DNA of 64,000 nucleotides from Ardenticatenaceae bacterium (lineage in GTDB: Bacteria > Chloroflexota > Anaerolineae > Promineifilales > Promineifilaceae): positions 992,001 through 1,056,000 of the forward strand of contig JACKCB010000002.1 in the NCBI GenBank assembly GCA_020634235.1. Reading direction: 5' to 3'. Each line of letters begins with the position of its first letter. Within the stretch, counting starts at the first letter, position 1. A program made the position numbers and the translations under genes. Positions 36,046 to 47,169 of the stretch are shown here, piece by piece. The notes under the pieces were generated by a model, which did not search any database, had not been told where the DNA came from, and was given only the letters and a program-made list of their open reading frames with translations.

Positions 36046-37035
36046 ATGAATTTGCGAGTCTTGAGTGCGGCAGATGTGCGGCAGGCGCTGCCGATGGCCG
36101 AGGCGATCGCCGGGATGAAGCTGGCCTATGCGCAGTTGTCCACCGGCCGGGCGGTGATGCCCCTGCGCAGCCGAGTAGACGTGACCCCGGCCGGGGGGAG
36201 CACCCTCATTATGCCCGCCTTCCTGCCCGACAACAACGCCCTGGCCGTGAAAGTCGTCTCCGTCTTCCCCGGCAACGCCGGGCTGGGCCTGCCCACCATC
36301 CATGCTGCGGTGCTGGCCCTGGACCCGGCCAGCGGCCGGCCACTGGCCTTGCTGGAGGGCGGCGCGCTGACCGCGATTCGCACCGGGGCGGCCTCTGGCG
36401 CAGCCACCGACCTGTTAGCCCGGCCGGGGGCCAGCCGGGTCGCCATCTTTGGCAGCGGCATCCAGGCTCGCACCCAACTGGAAGCGGTCTGTACCGTGCG
36501 CCACATCCAGGAAGTGCGCCTGTTTAGCCTGGACGCGGGCCAGGCCCACGCCTTCGCCGCGGCACTGGCCGGCCAGGGTCCCATACCGGCGGCCATCCAC
36601 GTGTCCGCCAGCCCTGAGGAAGCGCTGCAAGAGGCCGATATCGTATGCACCGCCACCACCTCGAACACGCCGGTTTTCCCCGGCCGGGGCCTCGCCCCCG
36701 GCAGCCACGTCAACGCCATCGGCTCCTTCCTGCCCACCATGCAGGAGATTGACGTGGAGACCGTGCGCCGGGCGCTGGTAGTGGTGGATGATCGCGCCTC
36801 GGCGCTGGCCGAGGCCGGCGACCTGATTATCCCGCTGGCCCAGGGGGAGATTGAACCGGCTCACATCCGGGCCGAACTGGGCGAGATTGTGGCCGGGAAG
36901 GTTCCCGGCCGGGAAAACGACCAGCAGATCACCCTCTTCAAATCCGTTGGCGTGGCCGTGCAAGACGCCGTGGCCGCAGCCATCGCCCTCAACAACGCCA
37001 CCCGCCACAACCTGGGCACCCTCGTCAGCCTGTAG
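36046..37035 (+). CDS. ornithine cyclodeaminase/mu-crystallin family protein
   Basis: The product has 329 residues. The N-terminal substrate domain begins with L-S-A-A-D-V-R-Q-A-L. A Rossmann NAD-binding domain contains V-A-I-F-G-S-G-I-Q-A-R-T-Q-L, and F-P-G-R-G-L-A-P-G-S-H-V-N-A-I-G-S is typical of the family. Members act on ornithine, alanine or other amino or imino acids; the substrate cannot be told. Its position after livF suggests amino-acid catabolism linked to uptake. ATG 36046 starts the family N-terminus; upstream in-frame sequence lies inside livF. Confidence 0.88.
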   Translation: MNLRVLSAADVRQALPMAEAIAGMKLAYAQLSTGRAVMPLRSRVDVTPAGGSTLIMPAFLPDNNALAVKVVSVFPGNAGLGLPTIHAAVLALDPASGRPLALLEGGALTAIRTGAASGAATDLLARPGASRVAIFGSGIQARTQLEAVCTVRHIQEVRLFSLDAGQAHAFAAALAGQGPIPAAIHVSASPEEALQEADIVCTATTSNTPVFPGRGLAPGSHVNAIGSFLPTMQEIDVETVRRALVVVDDRASALAEAGDLIIPLAQGEIEPAHIRAELGEIVAGKVPGRENDQQITLFKSVGVAVQDAVAAAIALNNATRHNLGTLVSL

Positions 37036-37089
37036 CGCCAGGCGGCCGGTCCGTGGACCGGCTGGCAGGCCGCCAGGCAAACGCGCGTG

Positions 37090-37118
37090 TTGTCCCTGGC
37101 GATTCCCCTTGCTATACT
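37090..37118 (+). promoter_or_regulatory. promoter of the dual solute-binding lipoprotein gene
   Basis: TTGTCC (37090-37095) and TATACT (37113-37118) are spaced by 17 bases, 80 bases before the start codon. A GC-rich hairpin around GCCGGTCC-GT-GGACCGGC (about 37043-37062) lies just upstream and may terminate the preceding gene. Confidence 0.55.
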
Positions 37119-37198
37119 CGCTCTTTGCGGCTGCGCCGGGCGCGGCCCCCAACCCGGCCGGTGCCCCATGCCGGTCAGCACGCAGAGGAATCGTTACC

Positions 37199-39601
37199 AT
37201 GATGCCCAAGAATCTCGCAGACGCCTGGCGGCTGTGCTTGCTGCTAAGTCTGTTGTTAGCCGGGGCTGCCGGCTGCCGGCAAAATAGCGCCGATCAGCCG
37301 CCCAACCCGCTCCCACCCACAGCCACCAGCGTGGCCACAGCAGCCACGGCCACCCCATCCGCCCTGGCCGAGCATTTCGTCACCGTAGCCACCAGCGCCC
37401 CCTATCCCCCTTTTGTCTATTTCGATGAGTTTGGTTCTGTGGTCGGCTTCGACGCCGACGTTCTGGACGCATTGATGCAGCAGACGGGGCACGAGTACGA
37501 GTTTGTAGTCACCAATTTTGATGGCCTGCTAGACAGCGTAGCCAACGGCGAGTTCGACATGGCCGTATCCCCGCTCATTACGCCGGAGCCCCGGCCGGGA
37601 CTGGCCTACACCACCCCTTACCTGGAAATTGGCCAGGTGCTGGTCGTGCTGGCCAACGAAAATGATATCCAGAGCTACAACGACTTGCAGCCCGGCCTGC
37701 TCGTCGGCGTCGTGGCCGACTCCTTCGGCCAGAAAACGGCCCTGGAAACAGTCCGGGTAGCCGAGACAGACCTCAAATATTACGGCAGCGTGGAGGAGAC
37801 CCTGCAAGCACTGATTGATGGCGCGGTGCGCGGCGTGATCATCGACCATGACGACGCCACCCAGTTCACCGATACCTACTTTCAGCAGTTGAAGATTGTG
37901 GGTGGCCCCGGCCGGGAAGCCTGGATCACCAGCCGCACCCAGGTCATGGCCGTCAATGCCAACCAGCCCGAACTGCTGGCCGCCCTTAATGGGGCCATTG
38001 CCCAGCTAAACGAAGACGGCACGGCCGAGCGGTTGGTGCGCAATTGGCTCGTCTCCAAAGCCACCCTCGACGCCGGCGAATCCCTGGTAGGCACGCCCGA
38101 CGACGTGCTGGTCATCGGCGTTATCGGCCAGACCGGCAGCATCGACCCGGCCGACCAGCCAGACATCATCGGGTGGGAAATTAAGCGCAACACGATGAGC
38201 GGCCTGGTGATGTTCGATGCCGACAACAACCTGGTGCCCATCCTGGCCGCCGATTTCCCGGTTATCTCGGCCGACAAGTTGGAATACACCTTCGAACTCC
38301 GGCCGGGGCTGGCCTTCCCCGATGGCACGCCGCTCACCGCCGACGATGTCAAATGGTCCATCGACCGGGCCGCATCGGGCGGCAACTGGCACGTCAACGC
38401 TTTCCTCAAGGACAGCGACGAGAACTCCCTGGCCGATTTCGACGCCGTACAGGTGCTCAGCCCCACCAGCGTCAAGATCACCCTCAAAGCGCCCACTGCC
38501 TACTTCCTGTCCGCTCTGGCCACCCCGGCCTACTATGTGGCCAGCCAGAACTGCTATGCCACCAGCGATACACCGGCGCAAACGTGCAGCGGCATCGGCC
38601 CCTACGAGATTATTGAATGGGAACAGGGTCTCCGGCTGCAGCTCAAGGCCAACCCCCAATGGCCGGCCGACCTGCCCCGGCCGGGGATTGCCAACGTGCA
38701 ACTGCGCTTCTATGACAACGCCGACGACATGCGCAGCGCCCTGGCCATCGAAGCCATCGACATGGCCTGGACCGGCCTGCGTGACAGCGACACCCGCGAT
38801 CTGCAAGCCACCCCCGGCCTACAACTTTGGAGCGGCCCCAGCACCTTCAAGAGCTACATTGTCTTTGAGCAGAGCCAGCCCCCCTGGGACAACCCCACCG
38901 TGCGCCTGGCCGCCGCCTACGCCATCGACCGCGAAGCGCTGGCCAACGAAATCTTCGCCGGCCGCCGCCAACCACTCTACAGCCCCGTGCCCGACAACGT
39001 GCCCGGCCACCTCCCGGCCGAACCAGCCCGCGATCTCGACCAGGCCCGCGAACTGCTCGGCTTCCTCGGTTACAACGAGAACACCCCCCTGGAGATCACC
39101 CTCTGGTATCTCAACGACGGTCGCTACACCCCCCTGGAAGAGGCCTACGCCAGAGCCATCAAAGCGCAGCTAGAGGAGACCGGCGTATTTGAAGTGACGT
39201 TGGAAGGCGCTCCGTGGGAGGTCTACAGCGGCCAGATGTCGGCCTGCGAGTATCCCACGTTTCTGCTGGGCTGGCCGCCGGTGGGCTGGCCTACCCGCCT
39301 CCCGTCGGCCATGGGCTGGATGGAATACTTTATCACCAATACCGAGCAGCTATGCTCCAACTACCAAAGCCCGGCGATGGAAGCGCTGGTGGCCGAACTG
39401 CGCAGCCTGGACCCGCTCGATTTTGCCGCCCAGGAAGCGGTATATGTCCGGATGCAGGAGTTGTGGGCCACGGAGTTTCCCACCCTGGACCTGACGCAGG
39501 CGGCCCCGCAGGCGCTGGCCTGGGGGCGGATCAACGGCATCCGTTTCGACAATATGGGTTTGTTGCACTACGAACTGTTGACAAAAACGCCAGGGGAGTA
39601 G
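37199..39601 (+). CDS. lipoprotein fusing SBP type 3 and SBP type 5 solute-binding domains
   Basis: The product has 800 residues. A lipoprotein signal ends in lipobox G-A-A-G-C. Residues about 55-290 form an amino-acid-type binding domain (SBP_bac_3: P-P-F-V-Y-F-D-E, G-F-D-A-D-V-L-D-A-L, F-D-M-A-V-S-P-L). Residues about 300-795 form a peptide-type binding domain (SBP_bac_5: L-R-P-G-L-A-F-P-D-G-T-P-L-T-A-D-D-V-K). The two folds normally serve different ABC transporters. No permease or ATPase lies next to it, so it may deliver ligand to remote transporters or act as a sensor. Start 37199 or 37202. Confidence 0.88.
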   Translation: MMPKNLADAWRLCLLLSLLLAGAAGCRQNSADQPPNPLPPTATSVATAATATPSALAEHFVTVATSAPYPPFVYFDEFGSVVGFDADVLDALMQQTGHEYEFVVTNFDGLLDSVANGEFDMAVSPLITPEPRPGLAYTTPYLEIGQVLVVLANENDIQSYNDLQPGLLVGVVADSFGQKTALETVRVAETDLKYYGSVEETLQALIDGAVRGVIIDHDDATQFTDTYFQQLKIVGGPGREAWITSRTQVMAVNANQPELLAALNGAIAQLNEDGTAERLVRNWLVSKATLDAGESLVGTPDDVLVIGVIGQTGSIDPADQPDIIGWEIKRNTMSGLVMFDADNNLVPILAADFPVISADKLEYTFELRPGLAFPDGTPLTADDVKWSIDRAASGGNWHVNAFLKDSDENSLADFDAVQVLSPTSVKITLKAPTAYFLSALATPAYYVASQNCYATSDTPAQTCSGIGPYEIIEWEQGLRLQLKANPQWPADLPRPGIANVQLRFYDNADDMRSALAIEAIDMAWTGLRDSDTRDLQATPGLQLWSGPSTFKSYIVFEQSQPPWDNPTVRLAAAYAIDREALANEIFAGRRQPLYSPVPDNVPGHLPAEPARDLDQARELLGFLGYNENTPLEITLWYLNDGRYTPLEEAYARAIKAQLEETGVFEVTLEGAPWEVYSGQMSACEYPTFLLGWPPVGWPTRLPSAMGWMEYFITNTEQLCSNYQSPAMEALVAELRSLDPLDFAAQEAVYVRMQELWATEFPTLDLTQAAPQALAWGRINGIRFDNMGLLHYELLTKTPGE

Positions 39602-39635
39602 CGTCTGCGGCGTTTCGTAAAAGGAAAGGTGTGTT

Positions 39636-39685
39636 GCGCCGCGCGCCAGGCATAGTGAGAGTTCACGACGCCTGGCGCGCGGCGC
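39636..39685. terminator. strong hairpin between convergent genes
   Basis: A perfect 16-bp stem (39636-39651 with 39670-39685) is followed by TGTTGTTTT. It separates the lipoprotein gene from convergent plsY and should terminate in both directions. Confidence 0.85.
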
Positions 39686-39693
39686 TGTTGTTT

Positions 39694-40365
39694 TCAGGAA
39701 CCGGCGCGGTTCGCCTTGAGCTGGCGGCGCTTGGCGGCTGGGCCAACCACCCGCTCTGTACCATCTAACAAGCGCTTAATATTCGGCCGCAAGGACCAGG
39801 TAACAATGGCGGCTGTGATAACGCCGCCGATGACATAAGCCAGGGTGGCATCGGCACCGGTGAAGTAGCGAATGGCAAACACAATGGGGATAACAATCGC
39901 CATGGTCAGCGAGGCGACGGAAGCCATACCCGTGGCCAGCAGCATCCCCACCACAACCACGATGCCAATGGGGAACATCGGCCACCAGATGGCTGTCGCC
40001 CAACCAACATTGGGTCCAGTGCCCGCTCCACCGCGGAATTTCAGGAAGATGGACCAGTTATGGCCAACGATGGTCATGGCGCCGGCCAGAATCTCTATCC
40101 AGGGCAGTGCTTCGCCAAAATGGCCGCCAAAGAGCCAGCGGATAAACCAGATGGCGCACGCCCCTTTGAGCACGTCGCTAACGCCGGTGATGGCCCCCAC
40201 AACCGGGCCAGCCGCGCGCATGGAGTTGGTGCCGCCTGTCCGACCGCTGCCCACATCCCGCAGGTCCACATTCTTCGTCCACTTGACGAACAGAAAACCA
40301 AAGGGAATTGCGCCCCAAAAGTAGCCCATTAGGGCTGCCAGAATGACATAAATAACTGTGATCAT
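39694..40365 (-). CDS. plsY: acyl-phosphate:glycerol-3-phosphate acyltransferase PlsY
   Basis: The product has 223 residues and about six transmembrane helices. It shows G-S-G-R-T-G-G-T-N-S, G-H-N-W-S-I-F-L-K-F-R-G-G-A-G-T-G and the G-A-I-P-F-G-F N-terminal motif. It transfers the acyl group from PlsX product to glycerol 3-phosphate, making lysophosphatidate. G-T-G replaces the more usual K-G-V-A-T after the GG, a conservative family variation. GAGGAG precedes the ATG. Confidence 0.92.
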   Translation of the reverse strand: MITVIYVILAALMGYFWGAIPFGFLFVKWTKNVDLRDVGSGRTGGTNSMRAAGPVVGAITGVSDVLKGACAIWFIRWLFGGHFGEALPWIEILAGAMTIVGHNWSIFLKFRGGAGTGPNVGWATAIWWPMFPIGIVVVVGMLLATGMASVASLTMAIVIPIVFAIRYFTGADATLAYVIGGVITAAIVTWSLRPNIKRLLDGTERVVGPAAKRRQLKANRAGS

Positions 40366-40478
40366 ACCGTCTCCTCTCTAACGTATGAGCATTTTCTGCA
40401 ATATTACCACCGTTGCCGGCTGGCTGCGATAGTTGCCGGCGCAGTGGCATTTTATTAAACACGCAACGGCATATTTGG

Positions 40479-40886
40479 TTACACTGAAACCAGCCGAATG
40501 GGCTGCACGCTGTTTTCGACAATGCTGAAGGCTTGCATGAGGGGCTGCTCCGGCCGGGCAAAGGAGACGATGATGTAGCCCGCTTCCGGGTAGTAGGCGT
40601 GGGCGATATCGGAGGGGGATGGCCCGGCCGGGCCGTGGGGATGTGAGTGGTAAATGGCCAGCAGCGTCTCACCGGCCGCTTCCATAGCCAGCAGCGCCGC
40701 AATCTGCTCCTGGGGGTCCATGGCATAGGCCACCGGGCTGTCCAGGGTGTTGGTAATGGGGTAAATGGTGGTGATGCACCCTCCCCGGCCGGAGCAGAAC
40801 CCGCAGCCCTCCTGCGGATAAACCGCCCGGAGGGCCGCTAAAATCCTATCATAACTGGCTTGCGTCAGGTAAAGTGTTGCCGCCAT
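40479..40886 (-). CDS. JAMM/MPN-domain metallopeptidase (M67-like)
   Basis: The product has 135 residues. The zinc motif reads H-S-H-P-H-G-P-A-G-P-S-P-S-D (HxHx(n)D), with an upstream glutamate in Y-P-Q-E-G-C-G-F. Bacterial members cleave isopeptide or C-terminal bonds, for example of ubiquitin-like sulfur carriers or cysteine-synthase partners. No such carrier gene is adjacent. Start ATG 40886 follows a GGGGGG run; a longer frame to 40922 lacks support. Confidence 0.85.
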   Translation of the reverse strand: MAATLYLTQASYDRILAALRAVYPQEGCGFCSGRGGCITTIYPITNTLDSPVAYAMDPQEQIAALLAMEAAGETLLAIYHSHPHGPAGPSPSDIAHAYYPEAGYIIVSFARPEQPLMQAFSIVENSVQPIRLVSV

Positions 40887-40986
40887 CCCCCCATTTCTAC
40901 CGGCAAAGAAGTGGGCTGGCAAGTTGGCCCCGGCCGGGGTGATTGGGATACCAGGGGCAAATTCACCCCGGCCGGGTACCTGGCGG

Positions 40987-42420
40987 CTACTTCTGGATAC
41001 CGCCTTCCGTCAGATTATGCACATTGAGCAGGCGATCCGCTTCCTCGCCCGTCAGATAACCCTTCTCAATGACAACCTCACGCACCGTGCGGCTGCTCTT
41101 CATCGCTTCCTTGGCCACTTCCGCTCCCTTCTGGTAGCCAATAACCGGATTCAGCGCCGTTACCAGGATAGCATTCTTGGCCAACCAGCCCGTCGCCTTC
41201 TCCTCATTAGCCCGCACTCCCACCACACACTTGGTCGTAAATGCGTTCACCGCATTGATAATCACATCCATGCTCTGGAACAGATTATAGGCAATGATGG
41301 GCATCATCACATTCAGCTCCAATTGGCCCGCCTGCCCGGCCATCATCACCGTCAGGTCATTGCCCATCACCTGGAACATGGCCATATTCAACATCTCGGC
41401 CAGCACCGGGTTCACCTTGCCCGGCATAATGGAAGAGCCAGGCTGCACCGCCGGCAGCCGGATTTCATCCAGGCCAGTACTGGGGCCAGAAGAGAGCAGC
41501 CGGAAATCGTTGGCCACGCGCGTCAGGTCCTGGGCCAGCGTGCGCAGCGCCCCACTGAAATACACCGGGTCACCCATACTCTGCATCGACTCGAACAAAT
41601 CGTCCGATTCATACAGCACCAGGCCCGTCAATTCGCCCAGCTTCTGGACCATACGCGCATGGTATTCGGGGTGGGCGTTGAGGCCCGTGCCGGTGGCCGT
41701 GCCCCCAATGCCCAGGCGGCGCAAGCCCTCGGCGGCTTCGGCAATCTTCGCCCGGTCGCGCTCCACAGCCCGCGCATAAGCGCCAAATTCCTGCCCCAAA
41801 CGGACGGGCACGGCATCCTGCAGGTGGGTGCGCCCGCTCTTGACCACACCGTCAAATTCGGCCGCTTTGGCGCGCAGGGCCGCCACCAACTCGTCCAGCG
41901 TGGCCAGCAGCTCGTCCAAACGCCACAAACAGCCCAGGCGAATGGCTGTGGGGATGGTGTCGTTGGTCGATTGGGCCATATTCACGTGGTCATTGGGATG
42001 AACGGGCTTCTTGGGGTCCTCGATAGCGTAGCCCAGCATCTCATTGGCCCGGTTGGCAACGACCTCATTAACGTTCATGTTGTGGCTGGTGCCTGCCCCA
42101 GCCTGGATGGGGTCAACCACAAACTGGCCGGCCCATTGCCCGGCCAACACCTCGTCGGTGGCGTCCATAATCGACTGGGCGATCTCGGCGGCGCTAACTT
42201 TGCGCTCGCCAACCATCTTATCCTGGAACAGACCCAGGTCGCTGTTCACTTCGGCAGCGGCCCGCTTGATGGCGGCCATGGCCCACACGAAGGCCGGGTA
42301 GGGCCTGAGGCCGGTGATGGGGAAATTGTTAACGGCTCGCTGGGTTTGAGCACCCCAGTAAGCGTTGGCGGGGACTTGAACCTCGCCCAGAGAGTCTTTT
42401 TCAATGCGATATTCAGACAT
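40987..42420 (-). CDS. fumC: class II fumarate hydratase
   Basis: The product has 477 residues. The superfamily signature G-S-S-I-M-P-G-K-V-N-P and S-G-R-T-H-L-Q-D-A are present. GRTH rather than GRTQ favours fumarase over aspartase. The N-terminus Y-R-I-E-K-D-S-L-G-E-V-Q-V-P is typical of FumC. It interconverts fumarate and malate in the citric acid cycle. ATG 42420 has GAGG before it; a longer frame to 42495 adds non-family residues. Confidence 0.9.
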   Translation of the reverse strand: MSEYRIEKDSLGEVQVPANAYWGAQTQRAVNNFPITGLRPYPAFVWAMAAIKRAAAEVNSDLGLFQDKMVGERKVSAAEIAQSIMDATDEVLAGQWAGQFVVDPIQAGAGTSHNMNVNEVVANRANEMLGYAIEDPKKPVHPNDHVNMAQSTNDTIPTAIRLGCLWRLDELLATLDELVAALRAKAAEFDGVVKSGRTHLQDAVPVRLGQEFGAYARAVERDRAKIAEAAEGLRRLGIGGTATGTGLNAHPEYHARMVQKLGELTGLVLYESDDLFESMQSMGDPVYFSGALRTLAQDLTRVANDFRLLSSGPSTGLDEIRLPAVQPGSSIMPGKVNPVLAEMLNMAMFQVMGNDLTVMMAGQAGQLELNVMMPIIAYNLFQSMDVIINAVNAFTTKCVVGVRANEEKATGWLAKNAILVTALNPVIGYQKGAEVAKEAMKSSRTVREVVIEKGYLTGEEADRLLNVHNLTEGGIQK

Positions 42421-42590
42421 GGCAACCTCGCAGCTATTGGTTTGGCAAATTTCGTGGGGAAAAAGGATAGAAAAAACCGGATTGGCTAACGGCATTCGGG
42501 ATGCCCGGTGTTAACCAACCCGGTAACTTTGAAAGGTATTTGGCTTGTCCCCGGCCGGGGGCAACCCCGACCCGGTTCTAGAAATTCAAA

Positions 42591-43001
42591 TCAGGCTGCC
42601 GCCGAATCGTAGCCCGGACCGGCCGAGAAGAAATCGTAATTGGCTGGAATGTCTTCCGTCAGGTCCAACACCTCGCCACCTGCCAACTGCTTGGCATTCA
42701 AAACCTTCACCTCATGCCCATCAATCTCACCTTCCAAGGGCTGGCCACCCGGCAGCAATTCCTTGGTATTGGCAATCCACTGACCGGGCTTCGCCTCATA
42801 ATCAAACGGCACTTCTTCTTCAGGGAAGATCGCCTCATAAGGGCATTCAGGCACGCACGCGCCACAGTCAATGCAGGTGTCCGGGTCAATGTAAAGCCAC
42901 GGCCATTCCGCTTCCGGAAAGCCCAGCACCATACATTCCACCGGGCAGACGTCCACACAGGCTGTGTCGCGCAAGCACAATCTTGTTACGATGTGGGTCA
43001 T
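42591..43001 (-). CDS. fdxA: 7Fe-type ferredoxin (FdxA-like) with C-terminal extension
   Basis: The product has 136 residues. The first cluster region has C-L-R-D-T-A-C-V-D-V-C-P-V-E-C and the second C-I-D-C-G-A-C-V-P-E-C-P, consistent with 3Fe-4S plus 4Fe-4S clusters. About 60 extra C-terminal residues form an acidic tail without cysteines. It carries electrons in the cytosol. GAGGAG precedes the ATG. Neighbours are fumC and superoxide dismutase. Confidence 0.88.
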   Translation of the reverse strand: MTHIVTRLCLRDTACVDVCPVECMVLGFPEAEWPWLYIDPDTCIDCGACVPECPYEAIFPEEEVPFDYEAKPGQWIANTKELLPGGQPLEGEIDGHEVKVLNAKQLAGGEVLDLTEDIPANYDFFSAGPGYDSAAA

Positions 43002-43122
43002 CAGAAATCTCCTCTATATTCTGGCAATCATGAAATAAGTTTAGCGACTGCTACGGCTTCGTCACCGGCAAAAGCGCATCGCCAGTGGCAAGTCCGGTAC
43101 CAATATTATACACCACTACACC

Positions 43123-43731
43123 TTATTGGGCAGCAGCGTAATTCTCGGCAACCTGTTCCCAATTCACCACATTCCACCAGGCACCAATATAGTCAGGCCG
43201 CCGGTTCTGGTAATGCAAATAATAAGCATGTTCCCAAACATCAAGCCCCAAAATAGGGGTGTCACCGGTCATGTACGGGCTATCCTGGTTGGCTGTGCTG
43301 TACACCGCCAGGTCACCAGCACCAGTCACGACCAGCCAGGCCCAACCAGAGCCAAAACGCGTGGCCGCCGCCTTGCTAAAAACATCCTGGAAGGCTGCAA
43401 AGCTGCCAAAAGCTTTGGCAATCGCCTCGGCCAGTGCACCTTCCGGCTCACCGCCGCAGTCGGGGCCCATAACACGCCAGAAAAGGCTGTGGTTGGCATA
43501 GCCACCACCGTTGTTGCGCACGGCGGTGCGGATGTTTTCCGGCACACTGTCGATGTTGCGCAAAATATCTTCAATGCTCATCGAGGCAAATTCGGTGCCG
43601 GCAATGGCGTTGTTCAAATTGGTGGTGTAGCCATTGTGGTGCTTGCCATGATGGATACCCATCGTTCGGGCATCAATATAAGGTTCGAGGGCATCCTGGG
43701 CATACGGGAGGGCGGGTAATTCGAAGGCCAT
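43123..43731 (-). CDS. sodB: Fe/Mn superoxide dismutase
   Basis: The product has 202 residues. Metal ligands are H in T-M-G-I-H-H-G-K-H-H, H in Y-A-N-H-S-L-F-W, and the D-V-W-E-H-A-Y-Y motif supplying Asp and His. It removes superoxide in the cytosol. Metal preference cannot be settled by eye. AAGGAG precedes the ATG. It implies oxygen exposure of the host. Confidence 0.92.
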   Translation of the reverse strand: MAFELPALPYAQDALEPYIDARTMGIHHGKHHNGYTTNLNNAIAGTEFASMSIEDILRNIDSVPENIRTAVRNNGGGYANHSLFWRVMGPDCGGEPEGALAEAIAKAFGSFAAFQDVFSKAAATRFGSGWAWLVVTGAGDLAVYSTANQDSPYMTGDTPILGLDVWEHAYYLHYQNRRPDYIGAWWNVVNWEQVAENYAAAQ

Positions 43732-43939
43732 GTTACTATTGCTCCTTGATTATTTATAACGCTTTTGTGTTGGGAAAGGGGTTCGTTGACCTAGAGTCGG
43801 GTGATTGCTAAGATCGCGGAAAATGTTCTGCACCAGCGCTCACCGGGCTGCTTCTACACAGGCTATTGTTGCCAAATTCGGCAGCAAAAGCAATTCCATT
43901 CTAACGACAGTATAGGGCTTTGTCAAACCTGGATCACAC

Positions 43940-44827
43940 ATGTCGCCACCGGCCGAACGCCCCATTTTCCCACCGTTTCTGGTCCTGATTGTCGGCATTT
44001 TTGCGACCTCCATCAGCGCCATTCTCATTCGCTTTGCCCAGACCGAAGCGCCATCGCTGGTGATTGCCGCCGGCCGGACCACACTCGCCACCCTGTTCCT
44101 GCTGCCACTAGCGCTGACGCGGCGGCGGACGGAGCTGCGGACCCTGCCCCCGGCCGGGTACCTTCTCGCCGCCCTCTCTGGCCTCATGCTGGCCCTCCAC
44201 TTCGCCAGTTGGATCACCTCCCTGGAATACACCAGCGTCGCCAGTGCCAGCGTCCTGTTCGCCACCGCCCCATTCTGGGTCGCCCTGGTTTCCCCCCTAT
44301 TCCTAAGCGAATCCATCCCCCGGCCGGTGCAGGCCGGCATTGCCCTGGCCTTCATCGGCAGCACCATCATCGCCCTCGCCACCGGCGGCGGCGGCACAGG
44401 CCGCCAGACCCTGCTGGGCAACGGTCTGGCCCTGGTCGGGGCCATCACCTACGCCGCCTACTTCCTGCTGGGCCGCCGCTTACGCAGCAGCCTCTCCCTG
44501 GTCGGCTACACCACCCTGGTTTACGGCGCCGCGGCCGTCTGCCTGCTCACCTTCGCCCTACTTAGCGGCCAATCCTTCGCCGGTTACAGCCCCCAAACCT
44601 ATTTACTCATCCTGCTCATGGCCCTCTTCCCCCAGCTCTTGGGCCACTCCTCCTTTAACTACGCCCTGGGCTACCTGCCGGCCGCCTTTGTCTCCCTGGC
44701 CTCCATCAGCGAACCGGTGGGAGCCACCCTTCTGGCCTTCCTCATCCTGCAAGAGGTACCCGGCCCCGCCACCCTACTCGGCGGCCTGTTCATCCTGGCC
44801 GGCGTCTGGGTTGGCAGCCGCAAGTAA
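43940..44827 (+). CDS. EamA/DMT-family transporter
   Basis: The product has 295 residues and about ten transmembrane helices arranged as two EamA halves, each ending with a G-x-x-L-I-L-A-G-V or F-I-G-S-T-I-I-A-L type segment. Such proteins export or import small metabolites such as amino acids or nucleosides. The substrate is unknown. The ribosome site is weak. Confidence 0.82.
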   Translation: MSPPAERPIFPPFLVLIVGIFATSISAILIRFAQTEAPSLVIAAGRTTLATLFLLPLALTRRRTELRTLPPAGYLLAALSGLMLALHFASWITSLEYTSVASASVLFATAPFWVALVSPLFLSESIPRPVQAGIALAFIGSTIIALATGGGGTGRQTLLGNGLALVGAITYAAYFLLGRRLRSSLSLVGYTTLVYGAAAVCLLTFALLSGQSFAGYSPQTYLLILLMALFPQLLGHSSFNYALGYLPAAFVSLASISEPVGATLLAFLILQEVPGPATLLGGLFILAGVWVGSRK

Positions 44828-45109
44828 GCGCCAAAACGCGCCCACAACCCCTGCAAAGAAGCACCCCTTCACAACGTCAGGTCTGAATAGTGATACCTGT
44901 CACTTGACACAGCGCGTAATGAGGTCCATGATCAGCAGAAGTATGCTTGCGCGGCGGGTTCAACCGGCCGTGTTTCATTGACACGTTTTGGGGATCGCCG
45001 TGGCTGCGCCGCCGGCTGCTCACCTGGTTTCATAGGCCAAAATTCTCACGCAGTTCGCCGGTCCATACCGGCAAGCCCCATAACTCACACTTTTAAGGAG
45101 AATCCCACG
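44828..45109. other. leader region before fhs
   Basis: A gap of about 280 bases. Hairpins such as CCGGT-CCAT-ACCGG are seen, but no match to THF, ZTP or glycine riboswitch consensus could be made by eye. No gene is supported. Confidence 0.4.
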
Positions 45110-47005
<1,896 letters not shown>

Positions 47006-47027
47006 ACAACTGCTCAGCCAGAAAGCG

Positions 47028-47074
47028 ATAGGGGCAGGACTGGTCGTCCCCGGCGGACGCCAGTCTGCCCCTAT
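47028..47074 (+). terminator. terminator after fhs
   Basis: ATAGGGGCAGGACTGG (47028-47043) pairs with CCAGTCTGCCCCTAT (47060-47074), leaving one bulged base. It lies 23 bases after the fhs stop. Confidence 0.75.
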
Positions 47075-47101
47075 TTGACATGCTACCCATCCCGCTATAC
47101 A
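47075..47101 (+). promoter_or_regulatory. probable promoter of the SAM riboswitch-metH transcript
   Basis: TTGACA (47075-47080) and TATACA (47096-47101) are spaced by 15 bases, a short but workable spacing. The pair begins right after the fhs terminator stem and about 70 bases before the riboswitch. Confidence 0.45.
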
Positions 47102-47169
47102 CTTTTGGCTGCTGGCCCCCCGGCCGGGACAACCGAATAAGCAGGTGAATGCCCCACCCGCATTCACCC

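Noticed and set aside
40924..42489. A 521-codon plus-strand frame opposite fumC
   Set aside because: fumC on the minus strand has all family signatures. The plus frame has none and is His/Gln-rich from reverse reading.
44828..45109. Possible folate or ZTP riboswitch before fhs
   Set aside because: No conserved core of these riboswitches could be aligned; only generic hairpins are seen.
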